The notes under the pieces are model-generated. The model made no database searches, was not told the origin of the DNA, and saw only the letters and a list, made by a program, of their open reading frames with translations. DNA of 64,000 nt from Paenibacillus campinasensis (GTDB lineage Bacteria > Bacillota > Bacilli > Paenibacillales > Paenibacillaceae). This document shows, piece by piece, positions 44,958 to 52,965 of the stretch (the stretch's first letter is position 1; each line of letters starts with the position of its first letter). Both the position numbers and the translations under genes were made by a program. Where the stretch lies: NCBI RefSeq assembly GCF_002272015.1, contig NZ_NPBY01000057.1, positions 1-64,000 of the forward strand, in the 5' to 3' direction.

Positions 44958-45150
44958 AAGCCCCTCATTTTCATACAACATTGGCTTCTATGCATTTGCG
45001 TGCGATCGCACTCAGTTTCCAATCCTTTTCGTAAGAAGCGAAGTCATCCCACGGCGAACCGGGTAAGGAATGGTAGCGCGGTGTGCGCATCCGGGCGGGT
45101 GCGGCGCATGGCGATAGGCTGTAAACTATCGGGAAAGGAGCGGATTCGTT

Positions 45151-45987
45151 ATGGGAACCGCAGGAGCGCAAGGCACTGAGAAGGTGGCGCTGGTCACGGG
45201 AGCAGGTGCAGGGATCGGCAGGGGCATTGTCAAGATATTGGCGGAAAAAGGATATCGGCTGGCGATGACTTATAATTCCAGTAAAGACGGGATTGTGGAC
45301 GTGGCCGAGGACATTCGACATATTTACGGCAAGGAGCCGCTCATCATTCAGAGCGACCTTACCGTCCGGAGCGAGGCCGAGAATACCATCCGCAAGACGG
45401 TGGAGGCGTTTGACCGCATCGACCTCGTTGTCAATAACGCGGGCGTCGGGATTCATAAGCCGCTTACCGAGATGGATGAAGAGGATGTCGATATGCAGGT
45501 TAACCTCGATTTCCGGGCGCCGATGCTGCTGAGCAAATATGCCGCGGCCGAGATGATTGCTCGCGACATTCCGGGGAACATCATCTTCATAACGTCGTCC
45601 CGCGGCGAGCGGGCGTATCCGAAGGACAGCATCTATGGGGGCATGAAAGCAGCGCTGATCCGCGCGGCCCAGTCGCTGGCGCTGGAATGGGCACCGCACG
45701 GCATTCGGGTGAACTGTGTGGCGCCGGGGGCGACGGTCCATAAGCTGGAGCAATCTGCTGAGGAGGAGCCGCTCGGGAGCAAAATTCCGCTCGGCCGACT
45801 CGGAACGCCGTCCGATATCGGCGAAGCGATCGCGTGGCTTTCCTCGGATGCAGCATCCTATATTACAGGCATCAACCTGCGAATTGACGGGGGACTCATT
45901 CTCCCGGGTATGCCTGAAGACACGTCGCCGGAAGCCGGATACGGCTGGGGCGAAATGACGCCGACAAGCGACGGGGACCGGGCTTGA
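45151..45987 (+). CDS. short-chain dehydrogenase/reductase
   Basis: A 278-residue SDR oxidoreductase with the cofactor motif TGAGAGIG near residue 16, NNAGVG near residue 95, Ser in FITSSRGE, and the catalytic Tyr162/Lys166 in YGGMK. The C-terminal substrate lid is LGRLGTPSDIGEAIAWLSSD and GINLRIDGG. It resembles glucose 1-dehydrogenase/3-oxoacyl-ACP reductase-like SDRs and probably uses NAD(P). The last 25 residues after the usual family end are Pro/Glu-rich. It stands alone; the substrate cannot be inferred. Confidence 0.88.
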   Translation: MGTAGAQGTEKVALVTGAGAGIGRGIVKILAEKGYRLAMTYNSSKDGIVDVAEDIRHIYGKEPLIIQSDLTVRSEAENTIRKTVEAFDRIDLVVNNAGVGIHKPLTEMDEEDVDMQVNLDFRAPMLLSKYAAAEMIARDIPGNIIFITSSRGERAYPKDSIYGGMKAALIRAAQSLALEWAPHGIRVNCVAPGATVHKLEQSAEEEPLGSKIPLGRLGTPSDIGEAIAWLSSDAASYITGINLRIDGGLILPGMPEDTSPEAGYGWGEMTPTSDGDRA

Positions 45988-46126
45988 TGAAGGGAATATC
46001 AATCGGGATTATGTATTCCGATAAATTTAGTTGGTAATACCTCTTTTCAAATGGTGGAAAGTATGAGAGAATGATGGAAATCATGGGCGTACCATTTTCC
46101 ATACAAAGAAAAGGGAGGAAGCAAGA

Positions 46127-47419
46127 ATGTCAGAAGAGCGTCAATTTTCGATTGAAACATTAGCGGTTCACGCGGGTCAGGAGCTCGACCCCACTACATT
46201 GTCCCGGGCAGTGCCTCTGTACCAGACAACATCGTACGGTTTCAAGGACAGCGATCATGCGGCGAACTTGTTTGCACTGAAGGAGTTCGGCAACATCTAC
46301 ACCCGGATCATGAATCCGACGACGGATGTATTCGAGAAGCGAATTGCCGCGCTTGAAGGCGGCGCCGCAGCGCTGGCGACCTCTTCCGGGCAGGCAGCCA
46401 TCACGTTTGCCATTCTGAACATCGCAGGTGCGGGTGATGAGATTGTCTCTTCCTCCAGTTTGTATGGCGGCACGTACAATCTGTTTTCGACGACACTGGC
46501 AAAGCTGGGGATCAAGGTTCATTTTGTAGATTCTACGAATCCGGACAATTTCAAGCAAGCGATCAACGCCAACACGAAAGCGGTGTTCGCCGAGACGATT
46601 GGCAACCCGCAAGGCAATGTGCTTGATGTCGAAGCTGTTGCGAGCATTGCGCACGAGGCCGGCGTTCCGCTTATTGTGGACAATACATTCCCTAGCCCTT
46701 ATCTGCTGCGTCCGATCGAATATGGCGCGGATATCGTTGTGCATTCAGCGACCAAATTTATTGGCGGCCATGGAACGTCGATCGGCGGGGTCATTGTGGA
46801 CAGCGGCAAATTTGACTGGAAGGCCAGCGGCCGGTTCCCGGGTCTGACTGAGCCTGATCCGAGCTATCACGGACTGGTGTACACGGAAGCGCTGGGGCCG
46901 ATTGCTTATATTATCAAGGCTAGGGTACAGCTGCTTCGGGATATAGGGGCATCTCTTTCCCCATTCAATGCCTGGCTTCTCCTGCAAGGTCTGGAGACAC
47001 TCCATCTGCGGGTGGAGCGCCATAGCGAGAATGCGCTGAAGGTGGCGCAATATCTGGAAGGGCATGAAGCGGTGGAGTGGGTCAGCTATGCAGGACTGCC
47101 AAGTCACCCTTCTTATGCGCTGGCTCAGAAATACTTGCCGAAAGGGCAGGGGGCGATTCTGACCTTCGGCATTCGGGGCGGGGCAGCGGCCGGCCGTAAG
47201 GTGATTGAGAACGTGAAGCTGTTCTCCCATCTGGCCAACGTCGGTGATTCCAAATCGCTGATCATCCATCCGGCCAGCACAACACACCAGCAGCTGACCG
47301 AGGAAGAGCAGCAGTCTGCCGGCGTCAACCCGGAACTGATTCGTCTGTCCATCGGAACAGAATCCATTGATGACATTCTTTACGATCTGGAGCAGGCGAT
47401 TGCTGCCAGTCAGGCGTGA
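46127..47419 (+). CDS. metY: O-acetylhomoserine sulfhydrylase (MetY-type)
   Basis: A 430-residue PLP enzyme of the Cys/Met metabolism family that joins O-acetylhomoserine with sulfide to form homocysteine. The PLP lysine is Lys210 in HSATKFIGGHG; SGQAAITFAILNIAGAGDE, TIGNPQGNVLD and VDNTFPSPYL are family blocks. The length and the CTERM block LIIHPASTTHQQLT fit MetY better than cystathionine enzymes (~380 residues). AGGGAGG is 8 bases before the ATG. The 139-base leader shows no S-box; an inverted repeat TGGAAA/TTTTCCA (46075-46101) might be a regulator site. Confidence 0.93.
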   Translation: MSEERQFSIETLAVHAGQELDPTTLSRAVPLYQTTSYGFKDSDHAANLFALKEFGNIYTRIMNPTTDVFEKRIAALEGGAAALATSSGQAAITFAILNIAGAGDEIVSSSSLYGGTYNLFSTTLAKLGIKVHFVDSTNPDNFKQAINANTKAVFAETIGNPQGNVLDVEAVASIAHEAGVPLIVDNTFPSPYLLRPIEYGADIVVHSATKFIGGHGTSIGGVIVDSGKFDWKASGRFPGLTEPDPSYHGLVYTEALGPIAYIIKARVQLLRDIGASLSPFNAWLLLQGLETLHLRVERHSENALKVAQYLEGHEAVEWVSYAGLPSHPSYALAQKYLPKGQGAILTFGIRGGAAAGRKVIENVKLFSHLANVGDSKSLIIHPASTTHQQLTEEEQQSAGVNPELIRLSIGTESIDDILYDLEQAIAASQA

Positions 47420-47506
47420 AGAGCCGATTTAATGGCAACGGTGGCGCATCGGTCCGGATAGTCAGCTCGTAAGCGGTTATTATCTCACAATTCATCATAC
47501 AAAGCA

Positions 47507-47550
47507 GGTCGAAGACGCGCTCGGAGAGAGCGAGGTCCTCGGCCTTTTTT
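47507..47550 (+). terminator. terminator after metY
   Basis: GGTCGA-GAC pairs with GTC-TCGGCC, with an inner GCTC stem, and is followed by six T. Confidence 0.8.
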
Positions 47551-47692
47551 CATGCGCAGGAAAGCGTACTGGCACCGCTGCGTTTATGTGCATCCTTCCG
47601 GTCACTCTGCTGTATATTTCCAATTGTTTCATAATAGTCTGTAAAGGAGGCGATAACATCCAATTCAAGGGAAGAGGGGTAGAACAATTACG

Positions 47693-48805
47693 ATGACGGA
47701 AAGGCAATGGGACAGTAGCCGTGAATTGGGAGAGCGCTTATATGGGGTGGGGGAAAGGGCCGGGAATCGTGCGCGGGCTGGAGCGTCACCGGAAACGGAT
47801 GTGTTGAACTCGTTCAGGGCGGCAGGAGGCATCACCCATGAGGAGGTGCTCCTGATGCTGGCTGCGCCTGAGGATATAGAGGAGGCGCTCCGAGTGACGG
47901 GAGCCGTTCATGCAGGTGAAGTCAGTCCTTCTCTAACCCGTCTTCTCGGCTGGAGTGATCTTAACCGACATCTTAAAGTATTAAGCTGTGCTGCCTGTGC
48001 GGAACAGATCAGGGAGGACTTGCGGCTTGGAGCTCAAGGGGTAGGACTTGTCCGGGGCGAAGCGGCACTGGAAACGGCCGGGGTGCTGCGCGAGGTATTC
48101 AGTGCGTGGCTGACCGCCCGTGAAGAATCAAGGGCGGAGTTTTACCGGCGCAGATTTATTTGGCTGTGGACGGCCTATTGGGTATCCGTGCTGCAGGCTG
48201 CGGGTGATGCTCCTTGTGCAATAAGTCTGGTTCAGGAATGTTATATGACCGGTTTCCGGGGGAAAGGCCGGGATGTGCTTGATGCGCAGCTGGAGTCGAT
48301 CTTTCGGGCAGTGGAGCAGTGCTGGCAGGCCGGCATCGACTGCCAGCCGGAACTGCTGATCATGGAGCCTGACGATGCGGAGGTGTTCCGGTCCGTCCAA
48401 GATTTTGTTGAGGAGGTAGCCAGACAAACGCTTGGAGAGGCGGGGAGGTCCGTCCGATTTCGAATGGGCGTGCTGTTCGGGGAGGGATCTGATCCGGAAG
48501 CGGCCGCCGATGTTGCCCGCATTGCTGATATGATCGTGCTGGATCTGGAGGCGCAGCGATTCTCCTATTGGTCCGAGGAGGAGCGAAAAGAGCTTCAGGC
48601 TTCTTTCGCTGCGGCGATATCCCGTATTCGCACCATAAAGCCGGAGCTGCCGATTCGGGTGAACGGCGTCGATGCTTCCGATCTTCGGTATGCTTATAAG
48701 CTGGGGGCCCAGGAGGTAAGCTGTGCCTCGCGCCATCTGGCCGCTGTCAGATTGACGGGAGCGAGGCTGGAGCTTCGAAGACGAAGTCTGCCCTGGACCG
48801 AGTAG
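47693..48805 (+). CDS. stand-alone PEP-utilising-enzyme-like TIM barrel, degenerate
   Basis: A 370-residue protein that appears related to the C-terminal barrel of pyruvate phosphate dikinase and PTS enzyme I. Matches by eye are LRLGAQGVGLVRGEAAL (cf. GAEGIGLCRTEHMF), GFRGKGRDVLDAQLESIFRA (cf. the HRG segment), PELLIMEPDDAEVF (cf. PEIMIPL), and QEVSCASRHLAAVRLTGA near the end. The nucleotide-binding and phosphohistidine domains are missing, and active-site blocks differ: MIEIPRA is replaced by LFGEGSD and the CGE-Cys region by VNGVDAS. It is probably non-catalytic. A strong AAAGGAGG at 47643 lies oddly far from the ATG, so the true start is uncertain. Confidence 0.5.
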   Translation: MTERQWDSSRELGERLYGVGERAGNRARAGASPETDVLNSFRAAGGITHEEVLLMLAAPEDIEEALRVTGAVHAGEVSPSLTRLLGWSDLNRHLKVLSCAACAEQIREDLRLGAQGVGLVRGEAALETAGVLREVFSAWLTAREESRAEFYRRRFIWLWTAYWVSVLQAAGDAPCAISLVQECYMTGFRGKGRDVLDAQLESIFRAVEQCWQAGIDCQPELLIMEPDDAEVFRSVQDFVEEVARQTLGEAGRSVRFRMGVLFGEGSDPEAAADVARIADMIVLDLEAQRFSYWSEEERKELQASFAAAISRIRTIKPELPIRVNGVDASDLRYAYKLGAQEVSCASRHLAAVRLTGARLELRRRSLPWTE

Positions 48806-48924
48806 CGTGGATGGTAGGAGTAGCTAGGAACGGATTCTGCATTTATGCTGGGAGAACAGGGCTCGGAGGATCTGAAAGATGAAAGGGGTTTCCTTCCATA
48901 AGAGTGACTGTTTGAGTGAGAACA

Positions 48925-48949
48925 GGGCTGCCGGTTTCGGCGGCCCTTT
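48925..48949 (+). terminator. terminator-like hairpin after the PEP-enzyme-like gene
   Basis: GGGCTGCCG and CGGCGGCCC pair with one G-T wobble, followed by TTTG. It lies in the 48806-49244 gap, which has no gene. Confidence 0.6.
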
Positions 48950-49009
48950 GATGTAGGTACCGGCATTGCTGCATATGGGATGAATGGGACAAGGGAGTAG
49001 GCTTATGAC

Positions 49010-49037
49010 AAGCGACCGGAAAGGGCCGCTTTTTTTG
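49010..49037 (+). terminator. second terminator before the metal ATPase promoter
   Basis: AAGCG-CC and GG-CGCTT pair with a small bulge and run into seven T. It insulates the ATPase promoter from upstream transcription. Confidence 0.7.
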
Positions 49038-49060
49038 ATGCAAAATTTCCCTAAATCTCG

Positions 49061-49089
49061 TTTACAAATCGGCGGCTACGGAGTATGAT
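49061..49089 (+). promoter_or_regulatory. sigma-A promoter of the metal ATPase gene
   Basis: TTTACA (49061-49066) and TATGAT (49084-49089) are separated by exactly 17 bases. The start site would be near 49096, giving a 150-base leader that includes the Fur-like box and hairpin. Confidence 0.6.
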
Positions 49090-49137
49090 ATAACTATAAA
49101 GTTGCTCGAAGGAAAATAATTTGGTTTATAGCAAAAA

Positions 49138-49152
49138 TGATTATCATTCTCA
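49138..49152 (+). promoter_or_regulatory. Fur-like box in the leader of the metal ATPase gene
   Basis: TGATTATCATTCTCA matches the Fur 7-1-7 consensus TGATAATNATTATCA at 12 of 14 defined bases. It fits PerR (TTATAATNATTATAA) and Zur less well. It lies downstream of the mapped-by-eye promoter. Confidence 0.5.
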
Positions 49153-49157
49153 TTAAA

Positions 49158-49188
49158 CATGCTGCTCCGGCCTAGCCGGGGCAGCATG
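49158..49188 (+). other. strong leader hairpin before the metal ATPase gene
   Basis: CATGCTGC-CCGGC and GCCGG-GCAGCATG form a 13-bp stem with one mismatch and a CTA loop, 57 bases before the start codon. The tail GCCATTTTAAG is a weak T-run, so attenuation is possible. Confidence 0.6.
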
Positions 49189-49244
49189 TGCCATTTTAAG
49201 GGTGTTAATAATGGATTTCATTCTCAGTAGGAAGGTGATTGAAT

Positions 49245-51251
49245 ATGGAGTGGATAGAAAATCAGAGAACGACAGGGACGATATCGTCCGTAGATCAAGG
49301 AGCAAATTCAGGCGGACCACGGCAGCCGGGGAAATGGGATGTGCGCAGCCTGCTCAGCCATTCCGAGGTGCTTGCCGCGCTCGGAAGCGGTGTTCTTATG
49401 CTGGCCGCTTGGCTGACCAGCATCTGGTCTGAACCGTTGTCGGTGGTGCTGTACATCATCTCGTACGGCATCGGCGGCTGGGTCAAAGCCAAAGAGGGGA
49501 TCGAGACCCTTCTGAAGGAACGCGATCTGGACGTGAATCTGCTGATGATCGCAGCGGCATTAGGGGCGGCCTCGATTGGCTACTGGAATGAAGGCGCGAT
49601 GCTGATCTTTATTTTTGCTCTCAGCGGGGCGCTGGAAAGCTATACGATGGAACGAAGCCGCAAGGACATCTCGTCGCTGATGGAGCTTCAGCCTGAGACG
49701 GCGCTGCGGATTGAAGGCGGTGAGATGGTTGCGGTATCCATCAGCAAGCTGGAGATCGGAGATCTGATTCTGGTGAAGCCGGGGGAGCTGATTCCCGCCG
49801 ACGGTACAGTTTATCGGGGCGCTTCGGCAGTCAACCAGTCTTCCATCACGGGGGAGTCTGTCCCTGTTGACAAGGCCGTTGGGGATGATGTTTTTGCCGG
49901 AACGCTGAACGGGGAGGGCGTGCTCTACATCGAGGTGACCAAATCGGCGGAGTCCACCCTGTTCGCCAAAATCGTCAAGCTGGTGGAGGAAGCGGAGAAC
50001 GAGGTTCCGGAGTCGCAGCGGTTTATCAAGCGGTTTGAATCGATATATGCCCGTGTCGTCGTTGCTGTAACGGTGATTATTATCGGTTTGGCGCCGCCGG
50101 TGCTGGGCTGGGACTGGGATACCACCTTTTATAAAGCGATGGTGTTTCTCGTGGTCGCTTCGCCGTGTGCGCTCGTATCCTCGATCATGCCGGCGATGCT
50201 GTCGGCGATATCGAACCGGGCCCGCAAGGGCGTGCTGTTCAAGGGTGGGGCACATGTGGAGAATATGGCGAAGGCAGCGGTCGTCGCTTTTGACAAAACA
50301 GGCACGCTAACGCTCGGCACCCCGGTCGTTACGGATTTCATTGCAGCCGAAGGATGGGACCGGAGCGAGCTGCTCCGCATCTGCGCTTCCATCGAGAAGG
50401 TGTCAAAGCACCCGCTTGCGCTTGCGGTTGTCCGCAAGGCGGAGGAGGAGAAGCTTCAGCTGCGTGAGGCAGAGAACGCCCAGGCCTTGACCGGATGGGG
50501 GATGCAGGCTGAACTGGACGGCGACAGCTGGAAAATCGGAAAAAGCGACGTGCTGGACGATCCGGCATGCCAGCAAGCGCCGGTGGGCGACGATTCCGTG
50601 AACAGTCCGGCGGCTGCGGACTGGCTGGCTCTGCGCTCCAGGCTGGAGGCAGAAGGCAAGACGGTCTCGGTCGTGCTGCACAATGAGCGGGTGGTCGGCA
50701 TGCTGGCACTACAGGATGCGGTGCGGCCTCAGGCGGCCAAGGCGGTTCGGCGGCTGCAGCAGCTTGGCATCCAGGTAGCGATGCTGACAGGCGACCGGAA
50801 GGCGACCGCAGAGGTGATTGCAAGACAGACCGGGGTGGACATGGTGTTCTCCGATCTGCTGCCCGAAGACAAGGTGAAGCATGTGAAGGCGCTGCGGGAG
50901 CAGTACGGGCATGTCGTGATGGTGGGCGATGGCGTGAATGATGCTCCTGCCCTGGCAACAGCTACGGTCGGAATCGGCATGGGAGGCACCGGCAGTGAGA
51001 CGGCGCTTGAGGTGGCTGATGCCGTGCTCATGAATGACAACATTGATGAAATCGCGGGTACGGTCAGATTGGCACGTAAAGCACAGCGGATTGTAAAGCA
51101 GAATATGGTGTTTGCGATTGCGGTCATTTTGACGCTGATTGTGGCCAATTTCCTGGAGGGCGTCGCTTTGCCGTTAGGGGTGATCGGTCATGAAGGCAGC
51201 ACGATTCTTGTGATTCTAAACGGGCTGCGACTGCTCCGGTCGAACGCATAA
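49245..51251 (+). CDS. P1B-4-type metal-transporting ATPase (ZosA/PfeT-like)
   Basis: A 668-residue P-type ATPase. No N-terminal CXXC metal domain is present. TM segments carry SPC (VVASPCALVSS), and the last spans carry HEGST (VIGHEGSTILVILNGLRLL), the hallmark of subgroup P1B-4, which moves Fe2+, Zn2+ or Co2+ out of the cell. The actuator motif is TGES, phosphorylated Asp350 is in DKTGTLT, and GDGVND closes the P domain. GGAAGGTG is 8 bases before the ATG; a TTG two codons earlier is an alternative. A Fur-like box upstream supports iron as the substrate, comparable to Bacillus PfeT. Confidence 0.9.
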   Translation: MEWIENQRTTGTISSVDQGANSGGPRQPGKWDVRSLLSHSEVLAALGSGVLMLAAWLTSIWSEPLSVVLYIISYGIGGWVKAKEGIETLLKERDLDVNLLMIAAALGAASIGYWNEGAMLIFIFALSGALESYTMERSRKDISSLMELQPETALRIEGGEMVAVSISKLEIGDLILVKPGELIPADGTVYRGASAVNQSSITGESVPVDKAVGDDVFAGTLNGEGVLYIEVTKSAESTLFAKIVKLVEEAENEVPESQRFIKRFESIYARVVVAVTVIIIGLAPPVLGWDWDTTFYKAMVFLVVASPCALVSSIMPAMLSAISNRARKGVLFKGGAHVENMAKAAVVAFDKTGTLTLGTPVVTDFIAAEGWDRSELLRICASIEKVSKHPLALAVVRKAEEEKLQLREAENAQALTGWGMQAELDGDSWKIGKSDVLDDPACQQAPVGDDSVNSPAAADWLALRSRLEAEGKTVSVVLHNERVVGMLALQDAVRPQAAKAVRRLQQLGIQVAMLTGDRKATAEVIARQTGVDMVFSDLLPEDKVKHVKALREQYGHVVMVGDGVNDAPALATATVGIGMGGTGSETALEVADAVLMNDNIDEIAGTVRLARKAQRIVKQNMVFAIAVILTLIVANFLEGVALPLGVIGHEGSTILVILNGLRLLRSNA

Positions 51252-51342
51252 CCGCGAGCCAGGGGTGAGGAATCGGTACTTGCCCAGGTAGTCTGGACGG
51301 ATCAGATTGGCCTAGGGCGCACATAGTGATGAATTGCACGAC

Positions 51343-51383
51343 AAGCTCCTTCCTGGCTCTTTCAGAGCAGGGAGGAGCTTTTA
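51343..51383 (+). terminator. terminator of the metal ATPase gene
   Basis: AAGCTCCTTCCTG pairs with CAGGGAGGAGCTT, followed by TTTTA. Confidence 0.85.
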
Positions 51384-51544
51384 AATCTGAATAGGACTTG
51401 AACACGAACCGCTTGCAATCTTCATCAAAATCACACGGTGGCTGAAGTCCGGATATGCCAATAATAGAGTATAATGGATTTAAGAGATCATAATTTCAAT
51501 CATCATATCCATAAATACGATGTTGTTTCATAGGAGGGAGCCAC

Positions 51545-52486
51545 ATGTATAAATCCGTTATTATAGGCACTGGGCCCGCCGGCCTGACTGCAGCGATCTA
51601 TTTGGCCCGGGCCAATCTGAGCCCGCTTGTGATCGAAGGGCCGCAGCCCGGAGGACAGCTGACAACGACAACAGAGGTCGAGAACTTTCCGGGATTTCCT
51701 GAAGGCATCCAAGGCCCGGAGCTGATGGACAATATGCGCAAGCAGGCGGAGCGCTTCGGAGCTGAGTTCCGCACAGGCTGGGTGAACAGTGTGGAGCTGG
51801 GGAACCGGCCGTTCAAGCTGAACGTGGAGGGCATCGGTGAGGTGGTGACGGAAACGCTGATTCTGTCCACCGGAGCCACGGCCAAGTACCTTGGCATTCC
51901 TGGCGAGGAGGTCAACGTAGGCCGCGGGGTCAGCACCTGTGCAACTTGCGACGGCTTCTTTTTCCGGGGGAAAGAGATCGTCGTGGTGGGCGGAGGCGAT
52001 TCGGCGCTGGAGGAAGCAAATTTCCTCACTCGCTTTGCGTCCAAGGTAACGATTGTGCATCGTCGCGACGAGCTTAGAGCGTCCAAGATTATGCAGGATC
52101 GCGCTCGTGCCAATGAGAAGATCGAATGGGCGCTGAACCGGACACCGCAGGAAGTTGTGGCGGATGAGACCGGCGTGAAGGGGATCCAAGTGCTGAACAA
52201 CGCGACCGGCGAGATCGAGACGATTGAAGCCAGCGGCGTCTTCGTGGCCATCGGTCACCAGCCGAATACCGCATTCCTGAACGGCCAGATCACAACGGAT
52301 GCGAACGGGTATATTGTTACAACCCCAGGCACTTCCGAGACGAACATCCCTGGCGTGTTTGCCTGCGGAGATGTGCAGGACAGCCGTTACAGACAAGCGA
52401 TTACAGCAGCGGGCAGCGGCTGCATGGCAGCGATGGACTGCGAGAAATATATAGAAAGCATCGAGCACAGCGTCTCGATGGCATAA
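51545..52486 (+). CDS. trxB: thioredoxin reductase
   Basis: A 313-residue flavoprotein that passes electrons from NADPH to thioredoxin. The FAD motif is GTGPAGLTAAIYLARA, the redox pair Cys132/Cys135 lies in CATCDGFFF, the NADPH motif is VVGGGDSALEEA with HRRDELRAS, and the C-terminal FAD motif is GVFACGDVQDSRYRQ. The length is normal. GGAGGGAG precedes the ATG by 8 bases. It is monocistronic, ending at a strong terminator. Confidence 0.96.
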   Translation: MYKSVIIGTGPAGLTAAIYLARANLSPLVIEGPQPGGQLTTTTEVENFPGFPEGIQGPELMDNMRKQAERFGAEFRTGWVNSVELGNRPFKLNVEGIGEVVTETLILSTGATAKYLGIPGEEVNVGRGVSTCATCDGFFFRGKEIVVVGGGDSALEEANFLTRFASKVTIVHRRDELRASKIMQDRARANEKIEWALNRTPQEVVADETGVKGIQVLNNATGEIETIEASGVFVAIGHQPNTAFLNGQITTDANGYIVTTPGTSETNIPGVFACGDVQDSRYRQAITAAGSGCMAAMDCEKYIESIEHSVSMA

Positions 52487-52491
52487 ACGAC

Positions 52492-52534
52492 AAAAAAACG
52501 GTCATTCGTGTTGAACACGAACGGCCGTTTTTTT
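52492..52534. terminator. bidirectional terminator between trxB and a convergent small gene
   Basis: ACGG-C-TTCGTGTT pairs with AACACGAA-G-CCGT, flanked by seven A on one side and seven T on the other, so it can stop transcripts from both strands. Confidence 0.9.
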
Positions 52535-52621
52535 GTCAGGATGTTCGCATTATCGCGCATCCATGCGGAACAAAAGCAGCTTTCAGCGCCATCACGCTGC
52601 CACATTGCATTGACGCTAGGG

Positions 52622-52825
52622 TCAATGTTCAAAGAAGAGGCTCATGATCAGCTGAAAAACTACATATACGCCTACACCGGAGGCCATCAGCAGCAAACCT
52701 GCTTTCTTCTTGCCCTGGAACAGCCGCAGAATGCCGAGGCTGAACATCGGGGCGATCACCAGAAGAAACAGCAGCACGGTTACGAACATCTGCGGTGAAA
52801 TATCCGAGGTATTGACATAGGTCAT
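52622..52825 (-). CDS. small membrane protein, 67 aa
   Basis: A 67-residue protein with two hydrophobic spans (FVTVLLFLLVIAPMFSLGIL and LLLMASGVGVYVVFQLIMS) joined by the basic turn QGKKK. GAGGGAG is 6 bases before the ATG at 52825. The topology resembles small DUF2768-like proteins of Bacillales, some of which are sporulation-linked, but membership is not established. Confidence 0.6.
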   Translation of the reverse strand: MTYVNTSDISPQMFVTVLLFLLVIAPMFSLGILRLFQGKKKAGLLLMASGVGVYVVFQLIMSLFFEH

Positions 52826-52965
52826 GAAGTGCTCCCTCTCTCTCCTCAAGCGATTGCACCATTCAGATCTGAACAGTGACAATAATGAACCAGATGTTTT
52901 TTATTATATCTGAAAACGCTGTAATTTTCTTCATATGATTCGATGTAAAATGCGTCAATTATGCG

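Noticed and set aside
44971..46002. 343-codon minus-strand frame opposite the SDR gene
   Set aside because: The SDR gene has an intact Rossmann motif and catalytic Tyr/Lys; the antisense frame is Arg/His-rich and has no start signal.
45988..46126. SAM riboswitch (S box) or T box upstream of metY
   Set aside because: The leader is only about 139 bases and lacks the S-box core blocks and a terminator hairpin with T-run; only a short inverted repeat is present.
47643..47692. Earlier start for the PEP-enzyme-like gene using the strong AAAGGAGG at 47643
   Set aside because: The only in-frame candidate near that site is ATT at 47663, which is a very rare initiator, and a stop codon lies at 47654 in that frame. 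The ATG at 47693 was kept, with the start marked as uncertain.
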